64,000 bases of DNA from Comamonas thiooxydans (GCF_002157685.2 NZ_AP026738.1:4588001-4652000), one strand, 5' to 3'. Shown: positions 9,610 through 19,048, numbered from the stretch's first letter. Translations and numbers: made by a program. The notes: generated from the sequence alone by a model not told the origin.

Positions 9610-10476
9610 TCAGCTCGCAGACAAGCGCTGCAGAAGCTGTGCCGCCACCGCCACAGCGATCACCTCGGGTTCCTTGCCGGTAATGCCCGGCACGCCGATC
9701 GGACAGGTGATATGAGCCAGCTCTGCATCGCTGAACCCTCGTCTGCGCAAGCGACTGCTGAAACTGGCCCATTTGGTCTTGCTGCCAATCAACCCCACAA
9801 AAGGCAGATCTCCTCGCTCGCGCTGGCGCAACAGGCATTGCGCCACCACCTCCAGGTCTTCGGCATGGCTGAAGCTCATGATGAGCACCTGCGACTGCGG
9901 CGGCAACTCTGCCACCGCGGCCTGCACCGGATCGGAATGCTCGCACTGCACCCCTATCTGCTCCTCCACGGGAAAGACTGCATCACGGCTGTCCACCCAG
10001 ACCACGCGGTACGGCAAGCTGCGCAGAATGCGCACCAGCGCATGTCCCACATGGCCCGCGCCGAACAAGGCCACGCATTGCGACGGCTCGGGCATCAAGG
10101 CTCGTAGACGTTGAGCATCGCGGACGTCAAACCATGCAAAGTGCAGCTCCAGCGCACCGCCGCAACATTGGCCCAGACTGGGGCCAAGTGCATACTGCTG
10201 GATATGCTCGCGCAAGGCTGCGGGGTCTGCGTCCCACTGCGCCAGCAACTGGCGCGCCTGGGCAATGGCCTGCCACTCCAGATGACCACCGCCGATCGTC
10301 CCCATCACCTCATCGGCGAACACCGCCATCCAGGCCCCCTCCTCACGGGGCACGGAGCCACGAGTGGCCTGTACCTGCACCCAGCACAGCGGCTGCTGCG
10401 CCAGACGGTTCAAGATTCCTTGCTGTGTTTCACTCCACATGACCGAACGCCGATTGCTTTGATGACCGATGTTCAT
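9610..10476 (-). CDS. xdhC: Xanthine dehydrogenase accessory protein XdhC
   Basis: This protein of about 288 residues delivers and sulfurates the molybdenum cofactor for xanthine dehydrogenase. The N-terminal XdhC/CoxI part contains 'ATRGSVPREEGAWMAVF' and 'GTIGGGHLEWQAI', with the cysteine pair in 'GPSLGQCCGGALEL'; the C-terminal part has a Rossmann-like 'VALFGAGHVGHALVRIL'. Starts at 10440 (MWSETQQ) or 10494 are alternatives; none has a strong ribosome binding site. The xdhA/xdhB genes are not in the window, so the structural enzyme must lie elsewhere. Located upstream of puuD on the same strand. Confidence 0.88.
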   Translation of the reverse strand: MNIGHQSNRRSVMWSETQQGILNRLAQQPLCWVQVQATRGSVPREEGAWMAVFADEVMGTIGGGHLEWQAIAQARQLLAQWDADPAALREHIQQYALGPSLGQCCGGALELHFAWFDVRDAQRLRALMPEPSQCVALFGAGHVGHALVRILRSLPYRVVWVDSRDAVFPVEEQIGVQCEHSDPVQAAVAELPPQSQVLIMSFSHAEDLEVVAQCLLRQRERGDLPFVGLIGSKTKWASFSSRLRRRGFSDAELAHITCPIGVPGITGKEPEVIAVAVAAQLLQRLSAS

Positions 10477-10636
10477 GCATTTTGCGAGTCGCAATAGACA
10501 GACAAGCGTATGAGCACATTAATCGGATGCATATCCGGACCGGATTTGACGAGTCGTTGCAGATTTTTCACGAGGAGGCGTCAGAATTGTGCCTCCGGAC
10601 AGCTGCCTCCATTCATTTGCGGCTACGCTTGGCGGC

Positions 10637-11116
10637 ATGTCTGAAACCCACGACCCCACCCGCGCCACACCAGCCCGCCGCCCCCTGAAGTGGCTGCGGA
10701 CCGGGATGATGGCTGCCGTTGCAGCGGTACTGACCGCCTGTCAGATCGCACCTCAAAGCCCATCCATCGGCATAACGCCTGCCGACAAGGCCAGCCCCGG
10801 CTATCGCAAGCAGGCTGCCCAGCATCTGTATGAACGCAACTCCGGCCGCATCTACCAGGGCATGCTGCCGCCTATGCTGTATGCGATCGGCGTGCTCCAA
10901 GTTCAGCTCGACGGCCAGGGTCGCGTGAAAAACCTGCACTGGATGCGCAAGCCAAGCCATGCCCCCGAAGTGGTGGCCGAGATCGAGCGAGCCGTGCGCT
11001 CCGCTGCCCCCTTCCCTGCCCCGGGCCGCAGCGTGACCTATACCGACACCTGGCTGTGGGACAAGTCGGGACGCTTCCAGCTCGACACCTTGACCGAAGG
11101 TCAGCTGGGCCAGTAA
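10637..11116 (+). CDS. TonB C-terminal-like lipoprotein
   Basis: This 159-residue protein has an N-terminal basic region and hydrophobic stretch ending in the lipobox 'LTAC' (Cys35), so it is likely a lipoprotein. The remainder resembles the C-terminal domain of TonB-family proteins: 'GVLQVQLDGQGRVKNLHWMR' and 'AVRSAAPFPAPG'. It lacks the Pro-rich periplasmic spanning region of true TonB, so energy transduction is doubtful. The ATG at 10637 (MSETHD) is preferred over an upstream start at 10589. The function is unknown. Confidence 0.65.
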   Translation: MSETHDPTRATPARRPLKWLRTGMMAAVAAVLTACQIAPQSPSIGITPADKASPGYRKQAAQHLYERNSGRIYQGMLPPMLYAIGVLQVQLDGQGRVKNLHWMRKPSHAPEVVAEIERAVRSAAPFPAPGRSVTYTDTWLWDKSGRFQLDTLTEGQLGQ

Positions 11117-11147
11117 AGCGCACAGCGATGCAGCCCGCTGCATCGGA

Positions 11148-11182
11148 CAACAAAAAAACCGGCCAAGGCCGGTTTTTTGTTG
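11148..11182. terminator. Bidirectional Rho-independent terminator
   Basis: A long stem (ACCGGCC / GGCCGGT) with A-run on the left and T-run on the right lies between the convergent TonB-like lipoprotein and SYLF genes. It can terminate both. Confidence 0.85.
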
Positions 11183-11200
11183 CGACAAGCCAGACGAGGC

Positions 11201-11785
11201 TTATTCGACCACCTTGGTGATCTTGGTGCCCTGCAGCGACACGCCCGCCTCCAGACCCGCGTTGGTCAGCACATAGCTGGTGACGGGAGCCTGGGCGGTC
11301 GTGGTGTCCACGCTGCCGTTGGCTCCGATCTTGCCTGCAGCCACGGTGGCATCAGCCCCCACGGACCAGCCGTCGCTCTTGAGGAACTTGTCCAGTGCTT
11401 CCTGTGTGTTGAACACATAGATCACAGCCTTGGACTGACCACCAGCCTGCCATCCGATAGAGGCCGCTGTCGTGCTATAGAAACCACGGTTGTGACCGCC
11501 CACGCGCAGCACGCCGCGTCCATGCTCCACCCCGACCACAAAGCTGCCGCCAATCACCGACGGGAAGATCAGCACCCCCTTGGCGCGTTGCACCATCTCC
11601 TTGGATCCTGGTGCGGTCTGGTACAGGCGCTCCAGAGCTGCATTGGCACGGGTATTGACCGTTGTGGAATCGGCACGGGGAGCCGATGCCGTGTCAGGCT
11701 TGGTCGTGGTGCAGGCCGTCATGGTCATGGCACCGGCAGCCAGTGCAGCAGCCATCGCAACAGAACGCAGAGAAATTTGACGCAT
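11201..11785 (-). CDS. SYLF-domain (Ysc84-like) lipoprotein
   Basis: This 194-residue protein starts with a signal sequence and lipobox ('MTAC', Cys25), followed by the lipid-binding SYLF/Ysc84 domain: 'AKGVLIFPSVIGGSFVVGVE', 'GFYSTTAASIGWQAGGQSKA' and 'DGWSVGADATVAAGKIGANG'. Homologues in Burkholderia and Comamonas are annotated as BPSL1445-type lipoproteins of unknown function, probably on the inner leaflet of the outer membrane. It is transcribed alone; its leader contains a perfect dyad AATGTGT-AG-ACACATT at 11808-11823. Confidence 0.82.
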   Translation of the reverse strand: MRQISLRSVAMAAALAAGAMTMTACTTTKPDTASAPRADSTTVNTRANAALERLYQTAPGSKEMVQRAKGVLIFPSVIGGSFVVGVEHGRGVLRVGGHNRGFYSTTAASIGWQAGGQSKAVIYVFNTQEALDKFLKSDGWSVGADATVAAGKIGANGSVDTTTAQAPVTSYVLTNAGLEAGVSLQGTKITKVVE

Positions 11786-12111
11786 ACCTATATCCTTTCA
11801 TGGGATGAATGTGTAGACACATTTCAGAGGTAGAAGGTCCTGCAGTCCAACATTGAGTCGCTTTTGCACATCCCCCCGATGCAAAGCTGTCAGAAACAGG
11901 GTTGGCACGATGCTAGTGCGCAGCGTTGCCGATAAAACTCAGCAGTTACAGCTTGCGCCATTGGCCTACAGAAGGCAAGAGCAGTTGTCGAAAAAGACCT
12001 ACAACATGAACATAAAACAAGACTTGGCCCCATCCATAGGCAATCAGACGAATTGCCTGAAACAGGCGCTAGCATTGTTGATATAAGCATCGCGCGGACG
12101 ACAGGAAGTTC
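11786..12111. other. Intergenic region without a supported gene
   Basis: This 326-bp gap separates the divergent SYLF and DoxX genes. Apart from the short dyad at 11808-11823 in the SYLF leader I see no gene; the small open frame around 11853 is not supported by codon use or a ribosome binding site. Confidence 0.5.
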
Positions 12112-12501
12112 ATGAAGTTCTGGAATTACTTTCACCACCCCAAGGCAGCGCTGGTTGTGCTGCGTGTCACGCTGGCCTTGCTCATGCTGCTGCACGGCTG
12201 GGCCAAGATTCGTTATGGCATAGGCAGCATCGAGGCGAAGATCGAGAGTCTGGGTGCACCGGGCTTTCTCGCCTATGCGGTCTATCTGGGCGAAGTGGTC
12301 GCCCCCTTGCTGTTGCTGGTGGGCCTATGGGTGGTACCCGCCGCACTGGTGATTGCGGTGAATATGGTGGTGGCATTTGCGCTGATGCACACCCGGCAGA
12401 TTCTGATGCTCAACAACACCGGCGGCTGGGCACTGGAGCTGCAGGCCTTTTATTTTGTGAGCGCCCTGGTGGTGGCCATGGCCTATTCCAAGGGCAAATA
12501 A
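12112..12501 (+). CDS. DoxX-family membrane protein
   Basis: This 129-residue protein has four predicted membrane segments and the DoxX-type N-terminus ('LRVTLALLMLLHGWAKIRYG'), followed by 'GEVVAPLLLLVGLWVVPAAL'. DoxX proteins are small integral membrane proteins often linked to redox stress; the precise role here is unknown. It is followed by a strong bidirectional hairpin and converges with uraH. GGAAG upstream of ATG at 12112 acts as ribosome binding site. Confidence 0.78.
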   Translation: MKFWNYFHHPKAALVVLRVTLALLMLLHGWAKIRYGIGSIEAKIESLGAPGFLAYAVYLGEVVAPLLLLVGLWVVPAALVIAVNMVVAFALMHTRQILMLNNTGGWALELQAFYFVSALVVAMAYSKGK

Positions 12502-12513
12502 GTCCTTAAAAGC

Positions 12514-12596
12514 AGGAGCGGCTTGCGCCTGTCATATCTAGGTTTCAATGCCTTTTAATGCTGAAACCTTGAGATGACGTGCGCAAGCCGCTCTTG
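12514..12596. repeat. Long inverted repeat / bidirectional terminator, Comamonas-type intergenic repeat
   Basis: Arms GAGCGGCTTGCGC (from 12516) and GCGCAAGCCGCTC (to 12593) pair, with inner arms AGGTTTCA / TGAAACCT around a T-rich centre, and a T-run follows. It sits between the convergent doxX-like and uraH genes, so it likely ends both transcripts. The words 'ggtttcaat' and 'gcttg' recur in intergenic elements near 20160-20240 and 29255-29340, hinting at a dispersed repeat family. Confidence 0.65.
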
Positions 12597-12636
12597 TTTT
12601 TGCCATGTCTCCCTCGTCGAGAGACCCGCGACCCGG

Positions 12637-12987
12637 TCAGGAGCCGCGATAGGTGGAGTAGCTCCAGGGACTGACCAGCAAAGGCACGTGGTAGTGCTGC
12701 TCCACATTGGCCACGCCAAAGTCCAGGCTCACCTTGTTCAGGAAGCTGGGCTCGGGCAGTTGCACGCCACGGGCCTTGAAGTAGGCCGCAACATCAAAGG
12801 TCAGGCGGTAAGTGCCGACCTTGAGCGTGTTGTTGTCGAACAGCGGCGCATCGGTGCGGCCGTCATGATTGAGCACCAGGCTCTTGATCAGCGTGGCCTT
12901 GTCGCCTTCGGTGGAAAACAGCTCGACGGCCATGCCTGCGGCGGGGCAGCCATTCATGGTGTCGAGAACGTGGGTGCTCAGGCCCAT
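12637..12987 (-). CDS. uraH: 5-hydroxyisourate hydrolase (UraH)
   Basis: This 116-residue transthyretin-related enzyme hydrolyses 5-hydroxyisourate to OHCU, the second step after PuuD. It shows the family hallmarks: N-terminal 'LSTHVLDTMNGCPAAGM' with the active-site His, 'NHDGRTDAPL' with the Arg, 'YHVPLLVSPWSYSTYRGS' with the second His and the C-terminal YRGS tetrapeptide that separates enzymes from transthyretin. The length is exactly typical. The product passes to the UraD domain encoded at 23456. Confidence 0.95.
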   Translation of the reverse strand: MGLSTHVLDTMNGCPAAGMAVELFSTEGDKATLIKSLVLNHDGRTDAPLFDNNTLKVGTYRLTFDVAAYFKARGVQLPEPSFLNKVSLDFGVANVEQHYHVPLLVSPWSYSTYRGS

Positions 12988-13041
12988 GGAAATCTCCTCA
13001 CAGGCAGTTTGCCACTGCCCTTGGTTGTATCAAACACACGA

Positions 13042-13114
13042 CTTACGCAAAACGGGTTCAGGCAGGACGACTGCCTCAGACGGCAGGCCGTTGTTGCATT
13101 CCTGTTTGCGTAAG
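13042..13114. repeat. Inverted-repeat bounded intergenic element
   Basis: CTTACGCAAA (13042-13051) and TTTGCGTAAG (13105-13114) are a perfect 10-bp inverted pair enclosing about 53 bp that itself holds GC-rich small dyads (CTGCC/GGCAG). It lies in the 324-bp gap between uraH and ggt. It may be a small MITE-like remnant or a transcriptional structure. No gene is seen in the gap. Confidence 0.45.
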
Positions 13115-13179
13115 CCTTGAAACATCTATGCCATCACAAAGTCTGCCCGCGCGCGAGCGCAGCGCTTTGATTTCTAAAG

Positions 13180-13196
13180 TGTATACAGTTTCTGTA
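13180..13196 (+). promoter_or_regulatory. Purine-regulon-like motif between uraH and ggt
   Basis: TGTATACAGTTTCTGTA shares 15 consecutive bases (GTATACAGTTTCTGT) with the reverse complement of the site at 21772-21787 in front of the GntR-puuE operon. It is 116 bp before ggt and 193 bp from the start of uraH, so it could serve either. Confidence 0.5.
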
Positions 13197-13311
13197 CTCC
13201 ATCAAAGGCTTTTCTGCCTTGACTTTCAGGCACATAGCCAGCTCTGCCTGGTTGGCCTCTTTTCAGCCTCTATACACTGGCCCGATTCATCAAGCGAACA
13301 GGAGACAACGC

Positions 13312-15141
13312 ATGCAATTGCGCACCACCGCCCTGGCAGCCAGCCTGCTCATCGCCCTGGCCGGCCTGAGCGCCTGCAGCAGCACGGCAACGCTAGAGCC
13401 CGCCAGCAACGAACGCGCGGCCATCCGTAACGATGCCACTGCTCAGGCTGCAGCGCCTGCCGTCACCCAGACCGCCGCCGCCCAGGCAGCCGCTGCCGCA
13501 TATGACTTCGAGCTGGATGTCTTTCACCCCGTCATCGCCAAGAACGGCATGGTGGCCTCGGAGCAGGAGTTGGCCACGCAGATCGGCGTGGACATTCTCA
13601 AGGCGGGCGGCAATGCCGTCGATGCCGCCGTGGCCGTAGGCTTTGCGCTGGCCGTGGCCTTGCCCAATGCCGGCAATATCGGCGGCGGCGGCTTCATGAT
13701 GGTGCACGACGCCAAGAGCGGCAAGGACATTGCACTGGACTTCCGCGAAGTGGCACCCAGGGGCGCGTCACGCAATATGTATCTGGATGCAGGCGGCAAG
13801 GTCATCGACGGAAAATCGCTCTACACCCACTACGCCGTGGGCGTGCCCGGCACCGTGGCCGGCATGACGCACGCGCTCTCGCGCTGGGGCAGCATGCCGC
13901 TGGCCAGGGTCATGGCACCGGCGATTGCGCTGGCGGACAAGGGCTATCCCGTCAGCATCACCCTGGCCAAGACCCTGGAGCAGGAAAAAAAGAATATGGG
14001 CCACTGGCCCGCCACCCAGGCCGTTTTCTGGAAGAACGGCACGCCGCTGCAAAGCGGCGAGAGGCTGGTGCAAAAGGATTTGGCGCAGTCCCTGCGCCTG
14101 ATCAGCCAGCAAGGTGCCAAGGCCTTCTACGAAGGGGCGATCGCGCAGAAGATCGTGGCGGAGATGGCGCCGCACGCCAATGCCCTCAGCCTGCAGGACC
14201 TGCGCGACTACAAGGTGGCAGAGCGCGAGCCCGTGCGCGGCAGCTATCGCGGCTACCAGATCGTGACCATGCCTCCGCCCTCTTCGGGCGGCGCGCACCT
14301 GATTCAGATCCTGAACATGATGGAGCACTGGCCCATGAATCAATGGGGGGCCGACAGCGCGCAAAGCGTGCACTACATGACCGAGGCCATGAAGCTCGCC
14401 TATGCCGACCGCTCCGAGTATCTGGGCGACCCGGACTTCGTGAAGATTCCGCTCAAGGGACTGATCTCCAAGAGCTATGCCAGCGAGCTGGCCGCCAGCA
14501 TCAGGCCCCAGCAGGCCAGGCCTGCCAAGGACATCCGGCCCGGCAAACCCCAGCCTTATGAAAGCGACCAGACCACCCATTACTCCGTGGTGGACAAGGC
14601 CGGCAACGCGGTGGCCGTGACCTACACGCTGAACACCAATTTCGGCAGCGGCATCGTCGCCAGGGGCACGGGGATTTTGCTCAACAACGAAATGGACGAC
14701 TTCTCGGCCAAGCCCGGTGTGGCCAATGCCTACGGCCTGGTGGGCGGCGATGCGAATGCCGTGCAGGCTGGCAAGCGGCCGCTGTCCTCCATGACACCGA
14801 CCCTGGTGCTCAAGGACGGCAAGCCGGTTCTGGTCACCGGCAGTCCGGGCGGAGCGCGCATCATCACCACGGTGCTGCAGCAAGTCGTCAATCACATCGA
14901 CTTCGGCATGAACCCGGCCGAGGCTGCGGCCACGCCGCGCTTTCATCACCAGTGGACGCCTGACGAGTTGCGCGTTGAAAAGGGCTTCAGTCCCGATACA
15001 CTGGCCCTGCTCAGGCAATGGGGCCACAAGGTGGCACTGAAGGCATCCATGGGCCGCACGCAGACCATCGAGATCCGCGACGGCCTGCTTCGCGGCGCTT
15101 CGGACCCGCGCAACCCCGATGGAAAGGCCATGGGGTTCTGA
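13312..15141 (+). CDS. ggt: Gamma-glutamyltransferase (glutathione hydrolase) lipoprotein
   Basis: This 609-residue enzyme cleaves gamma-glutamyl bonds of glutathione and related compounds in the periplasm. It begins with a signal sequence and lipobox 'LSAC', then a low-complexity Ala-rich spacer and the Ntn-hydrolase proenzyme. The autoprocessing site is clear: 'DQTTHYSVVDKAGNAVAVTY', with the nucleophile Thr421, followed by 'TNFGSGIVARGTGILLNNEM' and 'GKRPLSSMTPT'. The ATG at 13312 has AGGAGA upstream; a longer frame from 13219 is unlikely. It is unrelated to purine breakdown, although a purine-type motif lies upstream. Confidence 0.93.
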   Translation: MQLRTTALAASLLIALAGLSACSSTATLEPASNERAAIRNDATAQAAAPAVTQTAAAQAAAAAYDFELDVFHPVIAKNGMVASEQELATQIGVDILKAGGNAVDAAVAVGFALAVALPNAGNIGGGGFMMVHDAKSGKDIALDFREVAPRGASRNMYLDAGGKVIDGKSLYTHYAVGVPGTVAGMTHALSRWGSMPLARVMAPAIALADKGYPVSITLAKTLEQEKKNMGHWPATQAVFWKNGTPLQSGERLVQKDLAQSLRLISQQGAKAFYEGAIAQKIVAEMAPHANALSLQDLRDYKVAEREPVRGSYRGYQIVTMPPPSSGGAHLIQILNMMEHWPMNQWGADSAQSVHYMTEAMKLAYADRSEYLGDPDFVKIPLKGLISKSYASELAASIRPQQARPAKDIRPGKPQPYESDQTTHYSVVDKAGNAVAVTYTLNTNFGSGIVARGTGILLNNEMDDFSAKPGVANAYGLVGGDANAVQAGKRPLSSMTPTLVLKDGKPVLVTGSPGGARIITTVLQQVVNHIDFGMNPAEAAATPRFHHQWTPDELRVEKGFSPDTLALLRQWGHKVALKASMGRTQTIEIRDGLLRGASDPRNPDGKAMGF

Positions 15142-15152
15142 CGCCGAACAAA

Positions 15153-15181
15153 AAAGCCGCGCTCCCCCGAGCGCGGCTTTT
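15153..15181. terminator. Rho-independent terminator between ggt and glxR
   Basis: Stem AAAGCCGCGCTC / GAGCGCGGCTTT with a C4 loop and flanking A/T runs lies between convergent ggt and glxR, so it can serve both strands. Confidence 0.88.
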
Positions 15182-15237
15182 ACTTGAGGCGGCTGCTGGC
15201 CGTACGCGTGGCCAGTGGCCGCCCTCCCCACCTCTCT

Positions 15238-16149
15238 TTATTCAGCCTTCTGACCGATTTCGAAGTTGGCCTGGATTTCCAGGGCACGCACCATGCCCGA
15301 ATGATCCCAGCCAGCGCCGCCGTGAGCCACGCAGCTGTTGAACAGTTCCTGTGCCTGTGCGGTGTTGGGCAGGGACACGCCCAGCTGACGAGCGCTGGAC
15401 AGAGCCAGGTTCAGGTCCTTCTGGTGCAGGGCAATGCGGAAGCCAGGATCGAAGGTGCGCTTGATCATGCGTTCGGCATGCACTTCCAGGATCTTGGAAG
15501 AAGCAAAACCGCCCAGCAGGGCTTCACGCACACGTGCTGGATCGGCACCGGCGCGCGATGCGAACAGCAGGGCTTCGGCCACGGCTTCGATGTTCAGAGC
15601 CACGATGATCTGGTTGGCCACCTTGGCAGTCTGGCCGTCGCCGTTGCCGCCCACCAGGGTGATGTTCTTGCCCATCTTGTCGAACAGGGGCTTGACGCGC
15701 TCGAAGGCTGCATCGGGGCCGCCGACCATGATGGACAGGGTGCCGTTCTTGGCGCCGACTTCACCGCCGGAGACGGGAGCGTCCAGGTACTGGGCGCCTG
15801 CGGCTTCGATGCGCTTGGCGAAGTCCTTGGTGGCCACGGGCGAGATCGAGGACATGTCGACCACGATCTTGCCGGAGCTGCCCTTCAGGCCGGCTGCCAC
15901 GCCGTCTTCACCGAACAGCACCTTCTCCACGTCGGGAGTGTCGGGCACCATGATGAAGATGATGTCGGCACGCTCGGCCACACCGCGAGCGGTGGTGCAC
16001 TGGGTGGCGCTGGTTTCGGCGATGTTGGCAGGCACCTTGCCCACGGTGTTGACGAACAGCTGGTGGCCGGCCGCAATCAGGTGACCGCACATGGGCGCGC
16101 CCATGATGCCCAGACCGATAAAGCCCAGCTTGAGAGACGATGCGTTCAT
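15238..16149 (-). CDS. glxR: 2-hydroxy-3-oxopropionate (tartronate semialdehyde) reductase
   Basis: This 303-residue enzyme reduces tartronate semialdehyde to D-glycerate with NAD(P)H. It has the N-terminal dinucleotide motif 'LGFIGLGIMGAPMCGHLIAA', the beta-hydroxyacid dehydrogenase substrate motif 'YLDAPVSGGEVGAKNGTLSI', and the catalytic Lys region 'GNGDGQTAKVANQIIVALNI'. It is third in the minus-strand operon gcl-hyi-glxR, 84 bp after hyi, so it directly uses the product of Gcl. GAGGAG lies upstream of the start. Confidence 0.93.
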   Translation of the reverse strand: MNASSLKLGFIGLGIMGAPMCGHLIAAGHQLFVNTVGKVPANIAETSATQCTTARGVAERADIIFIMVPDTPDVEKVLFGEDGVAAGLKGSSGKIVVDMSSISPVATKDFAKRIEAAGAQYLDAPVSGGEVGAKNGTLSIMVGGPDAAFERVKPLFDKMGKNITLVGGNGDGQTAKVANQIIVALNIEAVAEALLFASRAGADPARVREALLGGFASSKILEVHAERMIKRTFDPGFRIALHQKDLNLALSSARQLGVSLPNTAQAQELFNSCVAHGGAGWDHSGMVRALEIQANFEIGQKAE

Positions 16150-16233
16150 GGTTGTACTCCTCAGTTTTCTTGATACTCAAATTCGATGGCCGATGGCGCT
16201 TGGCGAGTAAGCGCCACAGGCCTGGTCATCCAT

Positions 16234-17037
16234 TCATGCAGCCACGGCAACCTTGTTCCAGCCGCCGATTTTCTGCAGCCAGCCCAGGCCGGCCTCGGTG
16301 CCGTTGGCGGGCTTGTATTCGCAACCGATCCAGCCGTCGTAGCCGATGCGATCCAGGTGTGCGAACAGGAAGGGGTAGTTGATCTCGCCGGTGCCGGGTT
16401 CGTTGCGACCGGGGTTGTCAGCCAGCTGGATGTGACCGATGCGGCCCAGCTGCTTTTGCATGGTGGCAGCCAGTTCGCCCTCCACGCGCTGGGCGTGGTA
16501 GATGTCGTACTGCACAAAGGCGTTGGGTGCACCCACTTCGTCCAGGATGGACAGGGCATCGTCCGTGCGGTTCAGGTAGAAGCCGGGGATGTCGAAGGGG
16601 TTGATGGGCTCGATCAGCAGGCGGATGTTGGCGGCGCTCAGGGCGGCGGCAGCAAAACGCAGGTTTTCCACGAAAGTGCGGCGCACCACGGCAGCGTCCA
16701 CTCCGGCAGGAACCTTGCCGGCCAGGCAGTTGAGCTGGGGCACACCCAGGGCGTGGGCATAGGTCACCGCCTTGGCCACGCCGGCGCGGAACTCGTCCAC
16801 GCGCTTGGGGTCGCAGGCAATGCCGCGCTCGCCCGCGTCCCAGTCACCTGCTGGCAGGTTGTGCAGAACAATCTTCAGGCCGGTGGCGTCCAGGCGCTCC
16901 TTGATCTCTTCCACGGTGTGAGCGTAGGGGAAGAGAAACTCCACGGCTTCAAAGCCTGCGTTTGCGGCACGCTCAAAACGCTCGAGGAAAGGCACCTCGG
17001 TGAACAACATGCTCAGGTTGGCTGCAAAACGGGGCAT
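16234..17037 (-). CDS. hyi: Hydroxypyruvate isomerase
   Basis: This 267-residue TIM-barrel enzyme interconverts hydroxypyruvate and tartronate semialdehyde. It matches the Hyi family: 'MPRFAANLSMLFTEVPFLER', 'LLIEPINPFDIPGFYLNRTD' and 'GHIQLADNPGRNEPGTGEIN', which holds the metal-binding His/Asp/Glu residues. It lies between gcl and glxR in a conserved glyoxylate operon. Size is standard (about 260). Confidence 0.92.
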   Translation of the reverse strand: MPRFAANLSMLFTEVPFLERFERAANAGFEAVEFLFPYAHTVEEIKERLDATGLKIVLHNLPAGDWDAGERGIACDPKRVDEFRAGVAKAVTYAHALGVPQLNCLAGKVPAGVDAAVVRRTFVENLRFAAAALSAANIRLLIEPINPFDIPGFYLNRTDDALSILDEVGAPNAFVQYDIYHAQRVEGELAATMQKQLGRIGHIQLADNPGRNEPGTGEINYPFLFAHLDRIGYDGWIGCEYKPANGTEAGLGWLQKIGGWNKVAVAA

Positions 17038-17128
17038 GATAAAAGTCTCCGGTAATCGTTAATAGTTGCAGGCGCTAGACGCCAAGCAAGGGCCTAAGCC
17101 GGCCGCGCCACCCCGCAGCGAAGGCGTC

Positions 17129-17168
17129 ACCCCCTCCCACTGGGAGAGGGGGAAGCGGCAAAGCCGCT
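17129..17168. terminator. GC-rich double hairpin in the gcl-hyi gap (family-typical intergenic repeat)
   Basis: CCCCCTCCC / GGGAGAGGGGG and AGCGGC-AAA-GCCGCT form two adjacent hairpins immediately after the gcl stop, in the 147-bp gap before hyi. Similar CCCCCT...AGGGGG repeats follow many genes in Comamonadaceae, and a related one lies at 20003-20090. It may attenuate rather than fully end the operon transcript. Confidence 0.5.
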
Positions 17169-17184
17169 CAGGGGGAGTTTCCTA

Positions 17185-18975
17185 TCAGTCCAGCAGGGCC
17201 AATGCGCTGGGCGCGTCGGCCTTTTCGGTCGCCAGGTCTTCGAACTCGACCACGTTGTCGATTTCGGCGCCCATGGAGATGTTGGTCACACGCTCCAGGA
17301 TGCACTCGATCACCACAGGGGTCTTGTGCTCGGCCATCCAGGCTTCGGCCTGCTGCATGGCAGGGGCAAAGTCTTCGGCGCGATGAACGCGGATGGCCTT
17401 GCAACCCAGACCTTCAACGACCTTAACATGGTCAACGCCGTAGCCGCGGGTCGCATCACCCTCATCCATGTTGATATTGTCGAACGCCAATTGCACGCAA
17501 TAGTCGATCGAGAAAGCGCGCTGTGCCTGACGGATCAGACCCAGGTAGCTGTTGTTCACCAGCACGTGAACATAGGGCAGCTTGAACTGAGCGCCCACGG
17601 CCAGCTCTTCGATCATGAACTGGAAGTCGTAGTCGCCGGACAGCGCCACGATCTTGCGCTGGGGGTCAGCCACACGCACGCCCAGGGCGGCGGGAGTGGT
17701 CCAGCCCAGAGGGCCGGCCTGGCCGCAGTTGATCCAGTTGCGGGGCTTGTACACGTGCAGGAACTGGGCACCGGCGATCTGCGACAGACCGATGGTGGAC
17801 ACATAGGTGGTGTCGCGATCCAGGGTGCGGTTCATGCACTGGTAGACGCGCTGGGGCTTCATCGGCACGTTGTCGAAGTTGGTCTTGCGCAGGTACTCGA
17901 CGCTGTTCTTGCGACCCTGGCACTCGGCCACCCAGGCCTTGCGGCACTTGAGCTTGCCGGCAGCCTTCCACTCCTTGGCGACGGCAACGAATTGCTCCAG
18001 AGCCGCCTTGGCGTCGGAGACGATGCCGTAGTCAGGCGCGAACACGCGGCCGATCTGGGTGGGCTCGATGTCCACGTGGATGAACTTGCGGCCCTTGGTG
18101 TAGACCTCGACCGAGCCGGTGTGGCGGTTGGCCCAGCGGTTGCCGATACCGAACACGAAGTCCGAAGCCAGCATGTTGGCGTTGCCGTAGCGGTGGCTGG
18201 TCTGCAGACCGCACATGCCGACCATCAGGGGGTGATCGTCAGGGACGGTGCCCCAGCCCATCAGGGTGGGGATCACGGGCACGTTCAGGATCTCGGCCAG
18301 CTCGACCATCAGATCGGAAGCATCGGCGTTGATCACACCGCCACCGGAGACCAGCAGGGGACGCTCGGATTCGTTGAGCATCTCGATGGCCTTCTCGGCC
18401 TGCTTGCGCGAAGCTGCTGGCTTGTAGGCAGGCAGGGGCTCGTAGGTGTCGATATCGAACTCGATCTCGGCCAGCTGCACGTCGATGGGCAGATCGATCA
18501 GCACGGGGCCGGGGCGGCCGGAGCGCATCAGGTGGAAAGCCTGCTGGAAGGCGCGGGGCACCTGGGCGGGTTCCAGCACGGTGGTGGCCCACTTGGTCAC
18601 GGGCTTGGCGATGGAGGCGATGTCCACGGCCTGGAAGTCTTCCTTATGCAGACGCGAGCGAGGTGCCTGACCGGTAATGCACAGGATTGGAATGGAGTCG
18701 GCGCTGGCCGAGTACAGACCGGTGATCATGTCGGTGCCGGCAGGGCCGCTGGTGCCGATACACACGCCGATATTGCCGGCCACAGCACGGGTGTAGCCTT
18801 CGGCCATGTGGCTGGCGCCTTCGACGTGACGGGCCAGAATGTGACCGATGCCGCCGTGGTTCTTCATTGCAGCGTACAGCGGGTTGATGGCCGCGCCGGG
18901 CACACCAAACGTCACGGTTACACCTTCTTTTTCGAGCACCAGGACTGCGGCGTCGATTGCTTTCATTTTGGCCAT
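17185..18975 (-). CDS. gcl: Glyoxylate carboligase (tartronate-semialdehyde synthase)
   Basis: This 596-residue ThDP enzyme condenses two glyoxylates to tartronate semialdehyde and CO2. The N-terminal pyrimidine-binding domain has '[20 protein letters not shown]' and '[13 protein letters not shown]', in which the usual catalytic Glu of ThDP enzymes is a Val, a feature specific to Gcl. The central FAD-type domain and C-terminal '[20 protein letters not shown]' (ThDP/Mg motif) complete the enzyme. First gene of gcl-hyi-glxR, divergent from a LysR regulator with an operator-like dyad between. It links allantoin-derived glyoxylate to glycerate. Confidence 0.95.
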   Translation of the reverse strand: MAKMKAIDAAVLVLEKEGVTVTFGVPGAAINPLYAAMKNHGGIGHILARHVEGASHMAEGYTRAVAGNIGVCIGTSGPAGTDMITGLYSASADSIPILCITGQAPRSRLHKEDFQAVDIASIAKPVTKWATTVLEPAQVPRAFQQAFHLMRSGRPGPVLIDLPIDVQLAEIEFDIDTYEPLPAYKPAASRKQAEKAIEMLNESERPLLVSGGGVINADASDLMVELAEILNVPVIPTLMGWGTVPDDHPLMVGMCGLQTSHRYGNANMLASDFVFGIGNRWANRHTGSVEVYTKGRKFIHVDIEPTQIGRVFAPDYGIVSDAKAALEQFVAVAKEWKAAGKLKCRKAWVAECQGRKNSVEYLRKTNFDNVPMKPQRVYQCMNRTLDRDTTYVSTIGLSQIAGAQFLHVYKPRNWINCGQAGPLGWTTPAALGVRVADPQRKIVALSGDYDFQFMIEELAVGAQFKLPYVHVLVNNSYLGLIRQAQRAFSIDYCVQLAFDNINMDEGDATRGYGVDHVKVVEGLGCKAIRVHRAEDFAPAMQQAEAWMAEHKTPVVIECILERVTNISMGAEIDNVVEFEDLATEKADAPSALALLD

Positions 18976-19048
18976 GAGGGTCTCCTAAAAACTTGGTTGA
19001 ACTTTAGTCAAGACCTTTGCTTGCTGGAAGCCGCCCTCAGACCATAAA

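Noticed and set aside
13768-15231. 487-codon minus-strand frame opposite ggt
   Set aside because: Shadow of ggt; no domain, no ribosome binding site, low-complexity product.
17326-19047. 573-codon plus-strand frame opposite gcl
   Set aside because: Antisense to the clear Gcl coding sequence and rich in His/Gly/Ala.
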